Shown: positions 16,881 to 25,075, numbered from the stretch's first letter. The stretch is 64,000 nt of DNA from JBHJGS01 sp050331575 (GCA_050331575.1 JBHJGS010000023.1:19547-83546), one strand, 5' to 3'. Program-made: numbers and translations. The notes: a model not told the origin generated them from the sequence alone.

Positions 16881-18214
16881 TGCCCGATGATTTGTCCAAC
16901 CGCCCGGAAATCCCGCCTGCTGCGCCGCGCCGCATTGCAGTGGTCGGCGCCGGCGTCAGCGGCTTGACCGCGGCCTATTTGCTCAGCCGGGTGCATCGGG
17001 TCACGCTCTACGAGAAGGACCCGCGTTTGGGTGGGCATGCCAATACCGTGGGGGTCGACACCGCCGACGGCGTCATCGGTGTGGACACCGGCTTCATCGT
17101 TTACAATGAGACCAACTATCCCCAGCTGAAAGCGCTGTTCCGGCACCTGGATGTGCCGACCCAGCCCAGCGACATGAGCTTTGCGGTGTCGCTGGACGAC
17201 GGCGCGCTGGAATATTCCGGGTCCGGCTTGGACGGGCTGTTCGCTCAGCGGCGCAATCTGATGAGCCCGAAGCATTGGCGGCTGGTCTACGACCTGGTGC
17301 GCTTTTACCGCGGCTCCGGCGCCATGCTCGACGATGTCGCCATCGCGCAAATGACGCTGGGCCAGCTGTTGGAGCAATTCGGCGCCGGCAAGAGTTTTGC
17401 GCGCGCCCATATCCTGCCCATGGCCGCGGCGATCTGGTCGACGCCCACGCAGGCCATTCTGGACTTTCCCGCCCGCTCCTTCCTGCGCTTCTTCGCCAAT
17501 CACGGCCTGTTCCGCCTGTCCAAGCGGATTGCCTGGCGCACCGTCACCGGCGGCTCGCGGAGCTATGTCGACAAGCTGGCAGCCGCGACCGATGCGGTCA
17601 TCCGCACCGGGGCGGCGGTGACCGCGCTGCGCCGGGACGCAGACACGCTGTGGCTGAGCGCGCAGGGCCAGGACCCGGAGGCCTATGATGCGGTCGTGCT
17701 GGCCTGCCATGCCGATCAGGCGTTGCGGCTGCTCAGCGATGCGGATGGGCGTGAACGGGCGGCCTTGGGAGCCTTCCGCTACGAGCGGAACGAAGCGGTG
17801 CTGCACCGAGATACGGGATTCATGCCGAAGCGCCGGCGGGCCTGGTCGAGCTGGAATTATCTGTCCACCGGGCCACTGCAGGCGCCCAAGCTGGCGCTGA
17901 GCTACTGGATGAACCGGCTGCAGGCGCTGCCGTGCCAGGACAATTTCTTTGTAACCTTGAACGCGGCGCAAGAACCCGCAGGCACGATCGGCCATTATGA
18001 TTATGAGCACCCGATCTACGACATGGCGGCGGTGGCCGCCCAGCGCACGCTGGTGGACATGCAGGGACGACGCGGGCTTTATTTCGCCGGCGCCCATCTG
18101 GGCTACGGCTTCCACGAAGACGGCGCGCAATCCGCTGTGGCGGTGGCGCGTGCGCTGGGTGCGCCGGCCCCCTGGGGCGATGCCGCGCAACCCTTGGACC
18201 GGATCGCCGCATGA
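16880..18214 (+). CDS. FAD-dependent amine-oxidase-like oxidoreductase
   Basis: Flavoprotein with a Rossmann FAD motif VVGAGVSGLTAAYLLS near residues 16-31, then LYEKDPRLGGHANTV and VDTGFIVYNETNYPQL, the pattern of the NAD/FAD-binding family that accompanies cyclopropane-fatty-acid synthase genes. The C-terminal FAD-contact region is RGLYFAGAHLGYGFHEDGAQS. The start at 16880 is preferred because of the GGGAG sequence just upstream and the TGATG overlap with phrB; the ATG at 16847 lies inside phrB. Substrate is not known; context points to a membrane lipid. It overlaps the DUF1365 gene by 4 bp. Confidence 0.88.
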   Translation: MPDDLSNRPEIPPAAPRRIAVVGAGVSGLTAAYLLSRVHRVTLYEKDPRLGGHANTVGVDTADGVIGVDTGFIVYNETNYPQLKALFRHLDVPTQPSDMSFAVSLDDGALEYSGSGLDGLFAQRRNLMSPKHWRLVYDLVRFYRGSGAMLDDVAIAQMTLGQLLEQFGAGKSFARAHILPMAAAIWSTPTQAILDFPARSFLRFFANHGLFRLSKRIAWRTVTGGSRSYVDKLAAATDAVIRTGAAVTALRRDADTLWLSAQGQDPEAYDAVVLACHADQALRLLSDADGRERAALGAFRYERNEAVLHRDTGFMPKRRRAWSSWNYLSTGPLQAPKLALSYWMNRLQALPCQDNFFVTLNAAQEPAGTIGHYDYEHPIYDMAAVAAQRTLVDMQGRRGLYFAGAHLGYGFHEDGAQSAVAVARALGAPAPWGDAAQPLDRIAA

Positions 18215-18999
18215 CCGCCGCGAGGCTCTATACCGGCCATGTCATGCATGCCCGGCTGATGCCGGTGCGCCACCGCTTTCGCTATCGGGTGTTCTCGCTG
18301 CTGCTGGATCTGGACCGATTGAATGAGGTGAACGGTCGGCTGTTCAAGATCGATCGGCCGGGATTGGTCAGCTTCCGGCAGAGCGACCATGGCGACGGCC
18401 GCGGTGATTTGGCGGCATGGGCGCGGGCGCAGTTCGGCGACATCGCCACCGATACCGTGCGGCTGTTCTGCTTTCCGCGCATCTTCGGCTATGTTTTCAA
18501 TCCGATCGCCATCTTTTTCGCTTATGATGCACAGGACCGGCTGAGCGGAATGCTGTATCAGGTCACCAACACCTTCGGGGATCGGCACAGCTATCGCATC
18601 GCCTCAGGCGAGGGGCCGGTGCGCCAGCAGGTGGCCAAGGCGCTGCACGTCTCACCCTTCAACCCGATGGGCGGGGGCTACCGGTTTCGCCTGGCCGGAC
18701 CGGACGCGCGCTTTTCCCTCAGCATCGTCCAGCATGACGCAGCCAGGCGCGACATCCTGGTGGCGGTGCATCAGGCACAGGCGGAACGCTTTAGCGAGGC
18801 GAGGCTGGCACGCCGGCTGCTCAGCCATCCGCTGATGACCTTTAAGGTGACCGCCGGCATCCATCTTGAGGCTGTGAAGCTGTTTGCGAAAGGTCTTCGC
18901 TATCACCGCCGCCCGCACGCGCCGCTTGAGCCGGTCAGCACTGGCAGGGTAAACAAACTGCAAAAATATCATCAGACGGAGGGGGAGGTGACGGGATGA
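18211..18999 (+). CDS. DUF1365 family protein
   Basis: 262-residue member of DUF1365, a family almost always found between an FAD oxidoreductase and a cyclopropane-fatty-acid-synthase-like gene. Visible family blocks are TGHVMHARLMPVRHRFRYRVF at the N-terminus, RLFCFPRIFGYVFNPIAIFF in the middle (His/Asn-rich) and KALHVSPFNPMGGGYRFR. No catalytic role is established from sequence; a part in unsaturated or furan fatty-acid formation has been proposed for related clusters. Overlaps both neighbours by 4 bp, so the operon is translationally coupled. Confidence 0.88.
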   Translation: MTAARLYTGHVMHARLMPVRHRFRYRVFSLLLDLDRLNEVNGRLFKIDRPGLVSFRQSDHGDGRGDLAAWARAQFGDIATDTVRLFCFPRIFGYVFNPIAIFFAYDAQDRLSGMLYQVTNTFGDRHSYRIASGEGPVRQQVAKALHVSPFNPMGGGYRFRLAGPDARFSLSIVQHDAARRDILVAVHQAQAERFSEARLARRLLSHPLMTFKVTAGIHLEAVKLFAKGLRYHRRPHAPLEPVSTGRVNKLQKYHQTEGEVTG

Positions 19000-20258
19000 C
19001 ACAAGGGGAGCGGACCGAACGCTTTCAGCGTGGGCGCTTGGTTGCGGTTGATGGCGGCCCGCTGGGCCGGCTGCTCACGGCCAATGCGCGCAAACAAATC
19101 TTGAAAGCCGCGGATGAGCGACTGCGCCGCGGCACCATTCAGCTGCGCCTGCCTGATGGGCAAGACTATCGCTGCGGCGGCCATGCCCCGGGTCCCGACG
19201 CGGTGCTGCTGGTGCATCGCTGGCGGATGATGCGGCGGTTTTTGTTCGGCGGCGCGTTGGGCTTCAGCCAGGCCTATCTGGATGGCGACTGGGACAGCCC
19301 GGCCCCGGAGAAGGTGATCGAGATCGCCGCGCTGAACCGCGGCACGTTCCAGCCGACTCTGCGCGGCGGTAGCTTGTCACGACTGGTCAACCGGGTCCCG
19401 CACTTGCTGCGGCCCAATTCCAAGCGCGGCAGCCGGCGCAATATCGAATATCACTATGATCTGGGCAATGATTTCTACGATGCCTGGCTAGACCCCTCGA
19501 TGACCTATTCCTCCGCCCTGTTCAACGATCCCGCCGAGGAAAGCCTGGAGGCAGCGCAACAACGCAAATATCGCAGTTTGATGGACCGGCTGGAGTTGAC
19601 GCCCGGTGATACGGTTCTGGAAATCGGCTGCGGCTGGGGCGGCTTTGCGGAAATGGCCGCCAAGGAACGCGGCGCGACGGTCACCGCCATCACTTTGAGT
19701 CGGGAGCAGGCGGCCTATGCCCGCGAACGGCTGCACAAGGCGGGCCTGGCCGACAAGGTGCGCATTGAACTGGTGGATTATCGCGATGTGGCCGGCCGGT
19801 TCGACAAGGTTGCCTCCATTGAGATGTTCGAGGCGGTGGGTGAACGCTACTGGCCGGCCTATTTCGCGACCCTGCGCCGGGTCTTGAAGCCGGGCGGTGT
19901 TGCCGGCTTGCAGATCATCAGCATCGACGAGGCGCTGTTTCAAGATTATCGCCGCGGTATCGACTTCATCCAGGCCTATATTTTCCCTGGGGGCATGCTG
20001 CCGACCATCCGGGTTCTGGGCCAACAGGCAGAAGCGGCCGGTCTGAAGCTGACCGACAAATTGCTGTTTGGGCTGTCTTACGCGGAAACATTGAAGCGCT
20101 GGCGCCAAGCCTTTGAACAGGCGTTCTCGGCCGGCCGGTTGCCGGCCGGTATCGACGAGAGATTCCGGCGGCTTTGGCGCTATTATTTGTGCTACTGCGA
20201 AGGCGGTTTCCGCGCCGGTTCCATCGATGTCGGGCAATATAGCTTTCGCCCTTTATAG
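18996..20258 (+). CDS. Cyclopropane-fatty-acyl-phospholipid synthase-like SAM methyltransferase
   Basis: Methyltransferase expected to act on double bonds of phospholipid acyl chains using SAM. The N-terminal region (1-130) resembles the CFA lipid-binding domain; YHYDLGNDFYDAWLDPSMTY is the diagnostic entry to the catalytic domain, followed by VLEIGCGWGGFAEMAA (SAM site), EMFEAVGERYWPAYF and YIFPGGMLPT. At 420 residues it is full length. It may make cyclopropane or methylated acyl chains; in furan fatty-acid pathways a homologue only methylates. The TAG stop lies in the second unit of a 16-bp tandem repeat. Confidence 0.92.
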   Translation: MTQGERTERFQRGRLVAVDGGPLGRLLTANARKQILKAADERLRRGTIQLRLPDGQDYRCGGHAPGPDAVLLVHRWRMMRRFLFGGALGFSQAYLDGDWDSPAPEKVIEIAALNRGTFQPTLRGGSLSRLVNRVPHLLRPNSKRGSRRNIEYHYDLGNDFYDAWLDPSMTYSSALFNDPAEESLEAAQQRKYRSLMDRLELTPGDTVLEIGCGWGGFAEMAAKERGATVTAITLSREQAAYARERLHKAGLADKVRIELVDYRDVAGRFDKVASIEMFEAVGERYWPAYFATLRRVLKPGGVAGLQIISIDEALFQDYRRGIDFIQAYIFPGGMLPTIRVLGQQAEAAGLKLTDKLLFGLSYAETLKRWRQAFEQAFSAGRLPAGIDERFRRLWRYYLCYCEGGFRAGSIDVGQYSFRPL

Positions 20259-20286
20259 TTTTCGCCCTGTATAGCTTTCGCCCTGT
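20239..20286 (+). repeat. Three 16-bp tandem repeats across the cfa-like gene stop codon
   Basis: Units at 20239-20254, 20255-20270 and 20271-20286 share ATAGYTTTCGCCCTKT with two changes. The unit length is not a multiple of three, so the second copy presents a TAG in frame and ends the gene at 20258. It abuts the dispersed repeat that starts at 20290. Confidence 0.9.
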
Positions 20287-20289
20287 GGG

Positions 20290-20412
20290 CTAGGGCATTA
20301 TCCGATTAATCGCGATGGATCGGATGAGAGGGCCCGCAGTCTATGGGGCGAGCACCTTGCTTCGACCGATTGGCATCGCACCGCGATCCCGATCGGTCGG
20401 TTGTTGCCCTAA
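20290..20412. repeat. Dispersed intergenic repeat, copies 2a and 2b (inverted pair)
   Basis: The left half (20290-20360) matches copies at 14424-14495 and 56807-56885: CTAGGGCATTATCCGAT, then GATCGGATGA, then GGGCCCGC and CTATGGGGCGAGCA. The right half (20361-20412) ends GGTTGTTGCCCTAA, a diverged inverted copy of the same edge, so both outer ends read TAGGGCA inward. The right edge supplies the TAG stop of the downstream minus-strand methyltransferase. Confidence 0.8.
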
Positions 20413-21197
20413 CCCTGGTCGGGCGGGCCTAGCCGGTAGTGTTGCGCCGCCCACGCGTGGTTGAACTCCCCTTGCGCATCGATCCACGGCCATGTCTGCT
20501 TCGGCCGTTCGATCAGGAAGGCGAATTGGTTGCCCTGGCGCGGCAGCACGGTGGTGAACACCAGCCGGACCGCGCTGAGCAGCCGCGCGGCCAGCAGCTT
20601 GTGCCGCGCGCGCGCCATGCGGAGCCGTTCAATCGGCAGGCGCAGGCCGTAGAAATAGCGGATCTGCGGCGGCCCGGTCGGGTCCAGGCTGGCGACGGTC
20701 TTGGCGACCTCGCGTTCGGTCCAGCGATAGACGTGGTTCGGCACCGCACTATTGCGCACGCCACCGGCGCGGCCGTCATTGGCGATCACGGCCTCGACTT
20801 CATAAGCGTCGGTCAGCCCCAGACGAACGGCCAGACGCATCAACAGCCCGTCGCGTGCCTCGAATACCAGCACCGCCCGAGCCGAGACGCGATACATTTC
20901 CGCCAAGGCCCGGTGCGGACTGGCACAATGATGCAGGCCGGCATGGACGAACACCTGATCGAAGCTGCGATCAGCGAAGCTCAGCGCTTCGGCATCCTCC
21001 TGCGCCCAGGCAAAGCGCTCGGCCACCGCCTCAGACGGGCGCGCATCCAAATTGCTGATGGTCGCCTCGGTGAAGCCGAGATCGGCCAGCACCTCCGCAT
21101 CGAACGCCCCCCCAGCGACCACCAGCGTGGCGGCGGTCGGATCGAGCCGGCCCTCGGCGACCAGCCGCCGCAGCACGCGGTGGTAGAAGCTGTCCAT
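20409..21197 (-). CDS. Class I SAM-dependent methyltransferase (Methyltransf_11 type)
   Basis: 262 residues. The SAM-binding region is VVAGGAFDAEVLADLGF (residues about 26-42), then SNLDARP as the acidic loop, then AEALSFADRSFDQVFVHAGLHHCASPHRAL, the pattern of small-molecule methyltransferases. The motif I glycines are partly replaced (AGGAFD), which occurs in distant members. The C-terminal half is Arg-rich and has no recognised domain. It starts 5 bp after the adenosine kinase stop, so the two are co-transcribed. Substrate unknown. The stop codon lies in a dispersed repeat. Confidence 0.8.
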   Translation of the reverse strand: MDSFYHRVLRRLVAEGRLDPTAATLVVAGGAFDAEVLADLGFTEATISNLDARPSEAVAERFAWAQEDAEALSFADRSFDQVFVHAGLHHCASPHRALAEMYRVSARAVLVFEARDGLLMRLAVRLGLTDAYEVEAVIANDGRAGGVRNSAVPNHVYRWTEREVAKTVASLDPTGPPQIRYFYGLRLPIERLRMARARHKLLAARLLSAVRLVFTTVLPRQGNQFAFLIERPKQTWPWIDAQGEFNHAWAAQHYRLGPPDQG

Positions 21198-21202
21198 CGG
21201 CG

Positions 21203-22177
21203 TTAGAGAAAGCTTCTCAAGGAGATCGCCGGGCGCGGGCCGACATGGCTGATCACTTCTGAGGCGCAGTCGACGCCCAGGGCTGCCGCGTCGGCCAGCG
21301 GATAATCCCGCGCGATGCCGTACAGAAAGCCCGAGGCAAACAGATCCCCCGCCCCGGTGGTGTCCACCACCTCTGTCTTCTTCGCCGGTACGGACTGGAT
21401 GCGATCGGCCGTGACCACGTCGACGCCCTTTTCTGACCGGGTGACCGCGGCGATCGGGGCCAACCCGCGCAGCGCCTGAACCGCCGCGTCATAATCGGTT
21501 TCGAATAAGGAGCAGGCCTCGGCCTCATTGGCGAACAGAATGTCGATCTTGCCGTCCTGCAACAGCTGGCGGAATTCGCTGCGGTACCGGTCAACGCAGA
21601 AGCTGTCCGACAGTGTCAGCGAGACCCTATTGCCGGCGTCGTGCGCCAGCGTAATGGCCTTTTCAAACGCCTGCTTGGCTGCATCCCGGTCCCACAGATA
21701 GCCTTCCAGATAGACGATATCCCCGCGGGCGATCACGTCGGGGTCGACATCGTCGGGCCCCAGCCCCTGGCTGGCGCCCAGATAGGTATTCATCGTTCGG
21801 TGCCCGTCGGGCGTGATCAGGATCAGGCAGCGGGCGGTGGGCGGGCCGTCCTTGGCCGCCGGCGTGGTGAACTCCGCGCCCTGGGCGCGAACATCGTGGC
21901 CGAACACGTGGCCCAACTGGTCGTCTCGGACCTTGCCGATGAAGCCGCAGGTCGCGCCCAGGCTGGCCAGGCCGGCGATGGTGTTGGCGGCCGACCCGCC
22001 GGATGCTTCGACCGCTGGGGGCATGGCAGCATAGATCGCCTCGGCGCGGTCCGCCTCAATCAGGGTCATGGCGTTGCGCACCATCTTATGGTCGTCGATG
22101 AAGCGATCGTCCACCCGCGCCAAGACGTCGACGATCGCGTTGCCGATGCCGACCACATCCAGCCTTTGCTTGCTCAA
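21203..22177 (-). CDS. Adenosine kinase / PfkB-family carbohydrate kinase
   Basis: Ribokinase-fold kinase that most likely phosphorylates adenosine to AMP, salvaging adenosine from S-adenosylhomocysteine turnover. It has the N-terminal GIGNAIVDVLARVDD (residues 10-24), the substrate loop GGSAANTIAGLASLG (60-74), and the PfkB anion-hole motif DTTGAGD at 272-278 with catalytic Asp278. At 324 residues it is full length. Adenosine kinases of alphaproteobacteria have this N-terminus, but another nucleoside or sugar is possible. The downstream methyltransferase is 5 bp away. Confidence 0.88.
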   Translation of the reverse strand: MSKQRLDVVGIGNAIVDVLARVDDRFIDDHKMVRNAMTLIEADRAEAIYAAMPPAVEASGGSAANTIAGLASLGATCGFIGKVRDDQLGHVFGHDVRAQGAEFTTPAAKDGPPTARCLILITPDGHRTMNTYLGASQGLGPDDVDPDVIARGDIVYLEGYLWDRDAAKQAFEKAITLAHDAGNRVSLTLSDSFCVDRYRSEFRQLLQDGKIDILFANEAEACSLFETDYDAAVQALRGLAPIAAVTRSEKGVDVVTADRIQSVPAKKTEVVDTTGAGDLFASGFLYGIARDYPLADAAALGVDCASEVISHVGPRPAISLRSFL

Positions 22178-22252
22178 CTGAGCTCTCCTGTTCTGTTATG
22201 AGATGGCAGGCTCGCTAGCATGAGCCGAGCCGGAACACAAAGGCGGTGAGGG

Positions 22253-22969
22253 GTGATGGTTTGGCGGTCGTTTTCTCGCGCGGTGGCGCAGATGGGCGAT
22301 CCACGCTTTCAAAAGGTGCTGGTGATCGGGGTGGTGTCCGCGGCCTTGTCCTTCGCGGCAATCATGGCCGGTCTGTTGGCGTTGGTGCCGATGATCCCGG
22401 ACATGGGCGTCGGCTGGGCGGACTGGACGGTGGATGTGCTGGCAGATCTCGGCGCGATCGTGCTCACGGTGATTGCTGCCTATGTGTTCTTTCCGGCGAT
22501 CGCGACTTTTTTCATGGGCTTTTTCCTGGACGATATCGTGGCCGCGGTGGAGGCCCGGCACTATCCGCAGGTGACCGCCCGGCGCGGCGCCAGCCTGGCC
22601 GATGAGGTGCTATTGGGACTGAAATTCGCGCTGTTTGCCATCGCTCTCAATCTGCTGATCTTGCCGCTTTATCTGGTCTTATTGATCTCCGGTGTCGGCG
22701 CGCCGGTCACCGCGGCCCTGTTCTTGCTGATCAATGGCATGCTGATCGGCCGGGAATTCTTCGAGATGGTGGCGGTGCGGCATCTGCCGCGGGGCCAGGT
22801 GCGGCGGCTCAGGCTTGCCCGCTCTGGCGAGGCTTATCGAACCGGCTTGGCCATCGCCGCCTTGTTCCTGATCCCGTTCGTTAATCTGATCGCACCGGTG
22901 TTGGGGGCGGCGATGATGACCCACACGGTGCATGCCCGGCCGCTCACGCCCCGTGCCGCCGGTTACTGA
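22253..22969 (+). CDS. EI24-domain (CysZ-like) integral membrane protein
   Basis: 238 residues with about four strongly hydrophobic helices (near 25-50, 65-95, 125-165 and 200-225) and the family signature FMGFFLDDIVAAVEARHYP. Members include the sulfate transporter CysZ and proteins of unknown role. No cys genes are nearby, so substrate cannot be assigned. The 3' end overlaps the convergent ribonucleotide reductase gene by 7 bp. A GGTGAGGGGTG run before the ATG could serve as ribosome-binding site. Confidence 0.82.
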   Translation: MMVWRSFSRAVAQMGDPRFQKVLVIGVVSAALSFAAIMAGLLALVPMIPDMGVGWADWTVDVLADLGAIVLTVIAAYVFFPAIATFFMGFFLDDIVAAVEARHYPQVTARRGASLADEVLLGLKFALFAIALNLLILPLYLVLLISGVGAPVTAALFLLINGMLIGREFFEMVAVRHLPRGQVRRLRLARSGEAYRTGLAIAALFLIPFVNLIAPVLGAAMMTHTVHARPLTPRAAGY

Positions 22970-24879
22970 CAGCTCAGGCACTCCTCATAATCCAGGCTGG
23001 GGCCTGCATCATCGGGGCGGCCGGGGGTGCCGGGAATGGCGATATCGTCGGGGCTGGGCGGGGTCTGGCCGGGGGCGGGGGCCGGCACGGCGGTGACCAC
23101 CTCAGCCCGCTGCAAGGATTTGGAGCGGCAATAATACAGGCTCTTCAGCCCGCGCTTCCAGGCCTGAAAATGCAGCTGGTGCAGATCGCGCTTGTGAATG
23201 TCCGCGGCCAGGAACAGGTTGACCGACTGGGCCTGGTCGATCAGCGGCGCGCGGTCCGCGGCCAGGTCGATGATCCAGCGCTGATCGATCTCAAACGCGG
23301 TCCGGAACACGGCCTTCTCGTCCGCCGACAAAAAGTCCAGATGCTGGACCGAGCCCTCATGCGCGGTGATCGTGGTCCAGACCTCTTCGGTATTGCGGCC
23401 CTTCTCTTCCAGCAGCGCGGTGAGGTGCCGGTTGCGCACATGAAACGAGCCCGACAGCGTCTTGTGCACATAGGAATTGCCGGCAATCGGCTCGATGCCC
23501 GGGGACGTGCCGCCGCAGATGGTGGAGATGCTGGCCGTCGGCGCCACCGCGGTCTTGTTGGAGAAGCGCTGCATCAGAGCATAATCCTCTGCATCCGGGC
23601 ATGGTCCGCGCTCATGCGCCAGATCCACCGAGGCCTGCTCCACGCCGGCCTTGATGTGGCGGAACATCTTCAGGTTCCACGCCTTGGCCAAGGCGGATTC
23701 AAAGGGCACCCGATGCTTTTGCAGGAAGGAATGAAAGCCCATCACGCCCAGACCGACGGAGCGTTCGCGCAGCGCGGCGTAGCGCGCCGCCTGGTGGCCG
23801 TCGACGCCCTCGGTCTTGTCGATATAGTCGCTCAGCACATTGTCCAAGAAGCGCATGATATCGGGCAGGAAGGCCGGTTCATCCTGCCAGTCCTCGAAGG
23901 TCTCCAGATTGACCGAGGACAAGCAGCACACCGCGGTGCGCATGGCGCCCAGATGGTCGCGGCCGGTGGGCAGGGTGATTTCGCTGCACAGATTGGAGGT
24001 CTTCACCGTCAGCCCGGCCAGCTTGTGATGCTCCGGGATCGCCCGATTGACCGTGTCGGAGAAAATCAGATAGGGCTCGCCGGTCTCGATCCGCGCGGTC
24101 AACAGGCGGATCCACAAGGAGCGGGCGGAGACGCTGCGCACCGCATGGCCGTCCTTCGGGCTGGTCAGGGTCCAGGCTTCATCGTCTTCCACCGCGCGCA
24201 TGAACGCGTCGGGTATCAGCACACCATGGTGCAGATTGAGCGCCTTGCGATTGGGATCGCCGCCGGTGGGGCGCCGCAGTTCGATAAATTCATCGATCTC
24301 TGGATGGCTGACCGGCAGATACACCGCCGCGGAGCCGCGCCGCAGCGAGCCCTGACTGATCGCCAGGGTGAGGCTATCCATCACCCGGATGAACGGAATG
24401 ATCCCGGAGGTCTTGCCGACACCGCCGACCGCCTCGCCGATCGCGCGCAGATTGCCCCAATAGCTGCCGATGCCGCCGCCCTTGGAGGCCAGCCAGACAT
24501 TCTGCGTCCACAGATCGACGATCGAGCCCAGACTGTCCTCGGCCTCGTTCAGAAAGCAGGAGATCGGCAAACCGCGCGGCGTGCCGCCGTTGGACAGCAC
24601 CGGCGTGGCCGGCATGAACCACAGCTTGGAGATATAATCATACAGCCGCTGGGCATGGCCGCTGTCATCGGAATAGAAGCTGGCGACGCGGGCGAACAGA
24701 TCCTGAAAGCTTTCACCGGGCATCAGATAGCGATCCGCCAGCGTTTCCCTGCCGAACTGGGTCAACAGCGCATCGCGGCCCGGATCGATGCGCACCGCCC
24801 CTTTGTGCGGAAAATGCGTGACATCGAACAATGTCCCCGCGGCTTGGGCAAGATCGCGGGTCCGTAAGGCGTCGTCCAT
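22963..24879 (-). CDS. Class I ribonucleoside-diphosphate reductase, alpha (large) subunit
   Basis: Catalytic subunit that reduces ribonucleotides to deoxyribonucleotides. Active-site features visible are TSNLCSEITLPTG (Asn-Cys-Glu triad), AVCCLSSVNLE with the partner Cys, PTASISTICGGTSPGIEPI, and the C-terminal thioredoxin-reducible pair in YEECLSCQ. The start MDDALRT at 24879 is preferred to an ATG five codons upstream. At 638 residues it starts directly in the barrel region, without the ATP-cone of about 90 residues seen in NrdA. No nrdB is adjacent, so the radical-generating subunit must be elsewhere. Confidence 0.93.
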   Translation of the reverse strand: MDDALRTRDLAQAAGTLFDVTHFPHKGAVRIDPGRDALLTQFGRETLADRYLMPGESFQDLFARVASFYSDDSGHAQRLYDYISKLWFMPATPVLSNGGTPRGLPISCFLNEAEDSLGSIVDLWTQNVWLASKGGGIGSYWGNLRAIGEAVGGVGKTSGIIPFIRVMDSLTLAISQGSLRRGSAAVYLPVSHPEIDEFIELRRPTGGDPNRKALNLHHGVLIPDAFMRAVEDDEAWTLTSPKDGHAVRSVSARSLWIRLLTARIETGEPYLIFSDTVNRAIPEHHKLAGLTVKTSNLCSEITLPTGRDHLGAMRTAVCCLSSVNLETFEDWQDEPAFLPDIMRFLDNVLSDYIDKTEGVDGHQAARYAALRERSVGLGVMGFHSFLQKHRVPFESALAKAWNLKMFRHIKAGVEQASVDLAHERGPCPDAEDYALMQRFSNKTAVAPTASISTICGGTSPGIEPIAGNSYVHKTLSGSFHVRNRHLTALLEEKGRNTEEVWTTITAHEGSVQHLDFLSADEKAVFRTAFEIDQRWIIDLAADRAPLIDQAQSVNLFLAADIHKRDLHQLHFQAWKRGLKSLYYCRSKSLQRAEVVTAVPAPAPGQTPPSPDDIAIPGTPGRPDDAGPSLDYEECLSCQ

Positions 24880-24993
24880 GCCGGGGCTCCTCATCGCGTC
24901 CGAGACCAGAACATAATAGGAACATTTACCGTCCGTTCCAAGGCTGTTCTATCGCACGGAACCGCCTATCCTAGACAGATGGTTAAAAGCGGT

Positions 24994-25033
24994 CAAGATA
25001 TGGGGGCGGGTTGCCACCACTCTCAATATCTTG
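24994..25033. promoter_or_regulatory. Candidate pair of NrdR boxes upstream of the ribonucleotide reductase gene
   Basis: CAATATCTTG (25024-25033) fits the core CWAWATATWG of NrdR boxes with one change; CAAGATATGG (24994-25003) is the inverted related core. The centres are 30 bp apart, about three helical turns, as in known NrdR tandem sites. They lie 115-155 bp upstream of the nrd start. nrdR itself is not in the window. Confidence 0.45.
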
Positions 25034-25066
25034 GGGGATAAGCGGCAGAACAAGCTGTGGACGCGC

Positions 25067-25075
25067 TGTGGATAA
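25067..25075 (-). promoter_or_regulatory. Perfect DnaA box (TTATCCACA) near the nrd promoter
   Basis: Plus-strand TGTGGATAA is the exact complement of TTATCCACA. A partial second match (TGTGGACGC) lies 11 bp upstream at 25056. DnaA is known to regulate nrd genes in E. coli, so a role in nrd or in the divergent permease gene is possible. Confidence 0.4.

Noticed and set aside
16841..18190. 450-codon minus-strand open frame opposite the FAD oxidoreductase
   Set aside because: High-GC shadow of a well-supported plus-strand gene; the translation is His/Gln/Arg-rich with no domain.
23170..24867. 565-codon plus-strand open frame opposite the RNR gene
   Set aside because: Antisense shadow of a clear RNR alpha subunit; low-complexity composition typical of reverse reading.
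25056..25075. Replication origin suggested by a perfect DnaA box
   Set aside because: A single box plus a half-match, with no AT-rich unwinding region, no dnaA, hemE or parAB nearby.
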